From Motacilla alba alba (Eukaryota; Chordata; Aves; Passeriformes; Motacillidae): a stretch of DNA of 64,000 nt. Under the pieces are notes generated by a model that made no database searches, was not told the origin of the DNA, and saw only the letters and a program-made list of their open reading frames with translations. Numbering within the stretch: the stretch's first letter is position 1; every line of letters starts with the position of its first letter. The position numbers were made by a program, and so were the translations under genes. Of the stretch, positions 60,568 through 64,000 are shown one piece after another. The stretch spans positions 33,074,911 through 33,138,910 of the forward strand of contig NC_052046.1 in NCBI RefSeq assembly GCF_015832195.1, given 5' to 3'.

Positions 60568-63157
60568 TTCCTTTTCATATTTGTCCTCTCTATCAAAATC
60601 CATTCCTAATTTTGGTTGTACCTTCCCTTGTCAGAAATGTTTCAATATCAGACATCCAAGTTTTGCCATGGATTCCTTTTACCATTTGGGAAGAGGGAGA
60701 CAATATTTTTTGAAGCAATTCAGTAAGAGCTTGATGAGAGTGTTATTTTGGGGTAGTAATTTTCTTCTCTCAAATAACCCAGTCCTCATGTTGGCCTGAA
60801 TTAGAGGCAAAGTAGGAAAATATACTTTGTAAGAAGTTCAGCACTTGCATCTAAGAAGTCGTTTAACATTTTATCTTTTGCTACCTGCTTGCTACTACAT
60901 ATTTATCTGGAAAATAAGGAGAATATGATAATGGGGATCATAAACAGTTTGAGGTTTCTTGATAGAATATTTTTTTCTCTACATACATTTAGTCTTCATA
61001 TTTGAATTTTTCCTTTCCTGGCTTGTATGTAATTGCAGCTTTATAAAACCTCTAAAGACAGTTTTAAGGGTGAAAAACCTGGTACCATCTGGTTCATAGT
61101 ATAGAACTCTAAATTAAAAGAGTGATTTTTTTGTGTCTAACCAGTGGGAGAAAGAAGGAAATTTCTCCTGAAATAAATTGTTCAGTATGCTAAGAAAATA
61201 TGACTTGAAGTTAGTTACCTAAATCATGAAAGCCACTGCTGTTTGCTTTTTTCTTTTCCTTGCTTTTTTTGTTTTCTTTTGGTTTTTTTATAAATTGTGA
61301 ATGTTAGCATTACTTTCCTTGAATGCAGTTGCCAGGATAATACCACTAACACAAAGCTTTCATAATTGACTAAGTATTTAAATAATAGGTTTTGTGAAGT
61401 GATAAAGAAAAGGTTAGTTTTGAAGTGTGTTTGGTGTGTAGGAAAGAAATAGTAACATGCTGCGCATTCAAAGCTTTTTTTTCCTACTGTAAATTGTCAA
61501 AAATTGCTGATTTGAAAGGGGGTAAAAACCTGCTTAAAGTAATCACAGATACAACTGTTATCTGTTACAGGCTAAGAACTTAATGCCCTATTGCTCAAAT
61601 GAGTTTTTACAATAACGAGATAGCTGTATCACACTCCTAAGTGAAAAGCTCATGAACTTTCCTGCATGGTTATTTCCAACCTCCACTCTTCTAACAAGCT
61701 CCCAAAGTTGTTGTTGCTTATAAAAGTGGAAAATGGACCTGATAAAAATGTTTAGTCTGCAGGGATGTGTTTTATTTATCATATCACAAAAGAACAATGT
61801 TTTGTTGCATCATGGTCAAAATAGAAGCGACCTTGCTTGTTCATGAGTGCTCAAAGCATAGAGATAAGAGGCAAAGTAATAGAGTACAATAGAAAGAGTG
61901 TAGTGTAATTATTTGTGGCTTGTCAAGTGAAGCCCTTTCAGCCCCCAAGTGATTCAAATCTGGGAACTCTGCACAATTCTGTACACTAACCATAGCCAGC
62001 ATCAGAGAAATCTCACCCAGCTTCTCCGACAGTACTGAAATTGCATCAGTTTGTCATGCACTGAGCATGCCAGCTTCGCACAATATCATTTGCTTGCAAA
62101 TGGGCCTGGCCCCAACGCCCTGAGACACATTCTTTGGTATCTGACTCTTGGCCTGTGATTTGTCATGTCTCTAGTGCTATCGGCGTAAAGTAATTTTAAT
62201 AGATTCTGATGGTTTGCTTGTGGAAAGTAAAGAATGCACTACAGATTGTGTCAGGTAGCTTTCTATGGCATGTAGTTTGGTGGAGGCCCTCATGATGATG
62301 ATAGCCAAACAAAGAATATGGAGAAATGAGAACCCTATTTTGAACAGTATTTAACACTGCCCTTCTCAACACCCTGCTGTGGACATCCTTGCTAACTCAG
62401 CAGGTCAAGAACTTAGCAGCTCAGCAAATAGGGTTATTTGTGCTTCAGAGTTATTTATGGATGAAAGGATACAGCGGAAAAACAGTGGCCTTTTTGTCCC
62501 TCTTCAAAAAGTGTGTAAAATTTGTAAATATGTTAATTAGTTTTGAAGAAGTAAACTGGATATATATTTGTCTTGGTGTTTACCTTTTTATTATTTGTTT
62601 GAAGTATTAATACTCTCTAAATAAAAATCCCTTGTTTTTTAGCGAGTATGTTATATAATACCATAAAAATTTTTTAAAAGGCTTGTGCAATTTATACTAA
62701 CATGTATCTTTTAGAAAATTATATGGCCCAAAATGTAAATTCCTGAAGAATTTCTACATAGATTTTAATTTATGTATTTATTTGACAATGATTTGATTAC
62801 TAAATCTTTGTTTGAAGTTGTTTTCTTACACTGTGAAGAAAGTATGTGGCATTTTTTTAGTCTTCATTTGACACCACTGAGATGAGATTATTTTGCCATT
62901 GACAACTCTGATCTTTGCATCATTTTTTTCAGCTGACTTCCTTAATTGATTACTACTTTGGTGTTAGAGCCTGCAGCATAGCTCTCCAGAATTCTGCTGA
63001 CACCAATCGATTAATGTGAAGGTGTTAGTTAGTGATTTCATCTAAGAAACATTCAAAACCATGTCAGTAATCGGTTCTTAAAAACTGTCAGATCACTGGA
63101 TTTTGTTAGTTTAAACATGTTAGTTTGGGTTAATAAGTATTTCTGTGGAGAGACTAC

Positions 63158-63306
63158 AATAACAACAACAACAAAAAAACCCCAACAAAACAGAAACCCA
63201 ACAAAAAAAACCCCAAAAAACCAAACCAAACAAAAAAACCCCTAAAAAACAAAAAAAACCCCAAAAACCTGACACCCCCCCCCCAAAAAAAAAAAAATCC
63301 CCACAC
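63158..63306. repeat. A/C-rich tract with CCCC groups in SNX24 intron 1
   Basis: Starts as (CAA)n and continues as AAAAACCCC-like words with a C10 run at 63275-63284. The minus strand therefore has many GGGG groups separated by T-rich loops. Confidence 0.93.
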
Positions 63307-64000
63307 CTTGAAGTGACTCTTGTGGGAAGAACAGATTTTTTTCAGTTGTACATTAATATAGTACGTGCACATGCCTTAATAATTAAAAGACTGTTTTAAA
63401 ATATGTTCTTATTAATATTTAAGGTATCTCTGAGGAATTTGTAAAAATGCTTCAGCACAAACTATTTCTTTTTATGTTTACCTGGAGAATTTTTGGCAGC
63501 AGTGTAACTCTGAGCACCCCGCTAGCAAGTCTGTGCAGGTCTGCCACTTTCTTTTCTGCAGTAACTTCCACATTTGCTTAGCAGCTTTGTGTTGCTAAGC
63601 AAAATTTTGAAATGACCCTGCAATTTTTTTTTCCTTTTTTCTTCTAGATATGTTCAGAAAAATAGGGTTGTTTTATACAAGTCCTCAGAGTAATTCTGTG
63701 TTATGACCAGAACTTGCCATTCAATATTGCACATCAGAAAAAAAAGTTTCTTTTTAAGCTTGATATTAACTATTGAAAGCATGTTTTGCTTTTATTTCTT
63801 GGTAGAGTGTTTTGTAGGATGACTTCTTAAAACAACATAGATTTTTGCAGTGCACTAGGCTTTGTGTATGCTACTGTGCCTCAGTAAAACTTCTCTGCCT
63901 GATTTCCTAGGGATGGTTGCAGAGTGTGCGAGTTAGTTAAGTCCAGTGAGCATGCTGTGTTCACAGGCTTTATTTGTACAGAAGGCAACCTAAATCAGTT

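Larger units (their letters stand above)
54811..64000 (+). other. SNX24: SNX24 intron 1, distal part
   Basis: AT-rich, with T/G and A/C low-complexity tracts at 60.5 and 63.2 kb. No SNX24 exon 2 (expected to continue the PX domain after GYT) was found in any plus-strand frame. The stretches 61900-62300 and 62870-63110 look less repetitive and could be conserved non-coding DNA. Confidence 0.65.

Overview
The window is vertebrate nuclear DNA, almost certainly from a bird and probably a songbird. Genes are split into short exons with GT-AG introns. Two CpG-island promoters stand out from AT-rich surroundings. The interspersed repeats are CR1 LINE fragments plus two copies of a SINE with a tRNA-Ile-like head and a CR1-like tail, a combination known from passerines. 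Nearly all long open frames are chance frames in CpG-rich or repetitive DNA.

Layout: (1) 1-14.4 kb is intergenic and AT-rich. It holds a reverse-oriented retroviral LTR (about 3.2-3.76 kb), one tRNA-Ile/CR1 SINE (10.46-10.59 kb), microsatellites and an A/C-rich tract. (2) 14.4-14.71 kb is a GC-rich minisatellite directly against the SNX2 promoter. (3) 14.8-43.5 kb is a complete SNX2 gene on the plus strand: 15 coding exons, 520 codons, and a 3' UTR with two poly(A) signals. Exon phases join without a break, and intron 13 needs a GC donor. (4) 43.5-50.6 kb is the gap between genes, with a second SINE at 45.3 kb and a CR1 3' end at 49.7-50.5 kb. (5) 50.6-51.4 kb is the SNX24 CpG island with coding exon 1. 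The rest of the window, to 64 kb, is SNX24 intron 1, with a CR1 3' end at 51.36 kb and a 1.6-kb decayed CR1 at 53.2-54.8 kb. No second SNX24 exon was found.

SNX2 is a SNX-BAR sorting nexin (aDLF-bearing N-terminus, PX, BAR) of the endosomal tubule coat that works with retromer/ESCPE-1. SNX24 is a small PX-only sorting nexin. They lie head to tail about 7.7 kb apart, the same neighbourhood as human 5q23.2. Both promoters carry two GTCACGTG E-boxes within about 75 bp of the ATG, share a 12-mer around one of them, and have a YY1-like ATGGCG element, which suggests shared control by E-box factors (USF or TFEB/MITF type). This shared layout, the GC-AG intron and the promoter-edge minisatellite are the most interesting points. 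No novel enzyme system, CRISPR array or functional mobile element was found.
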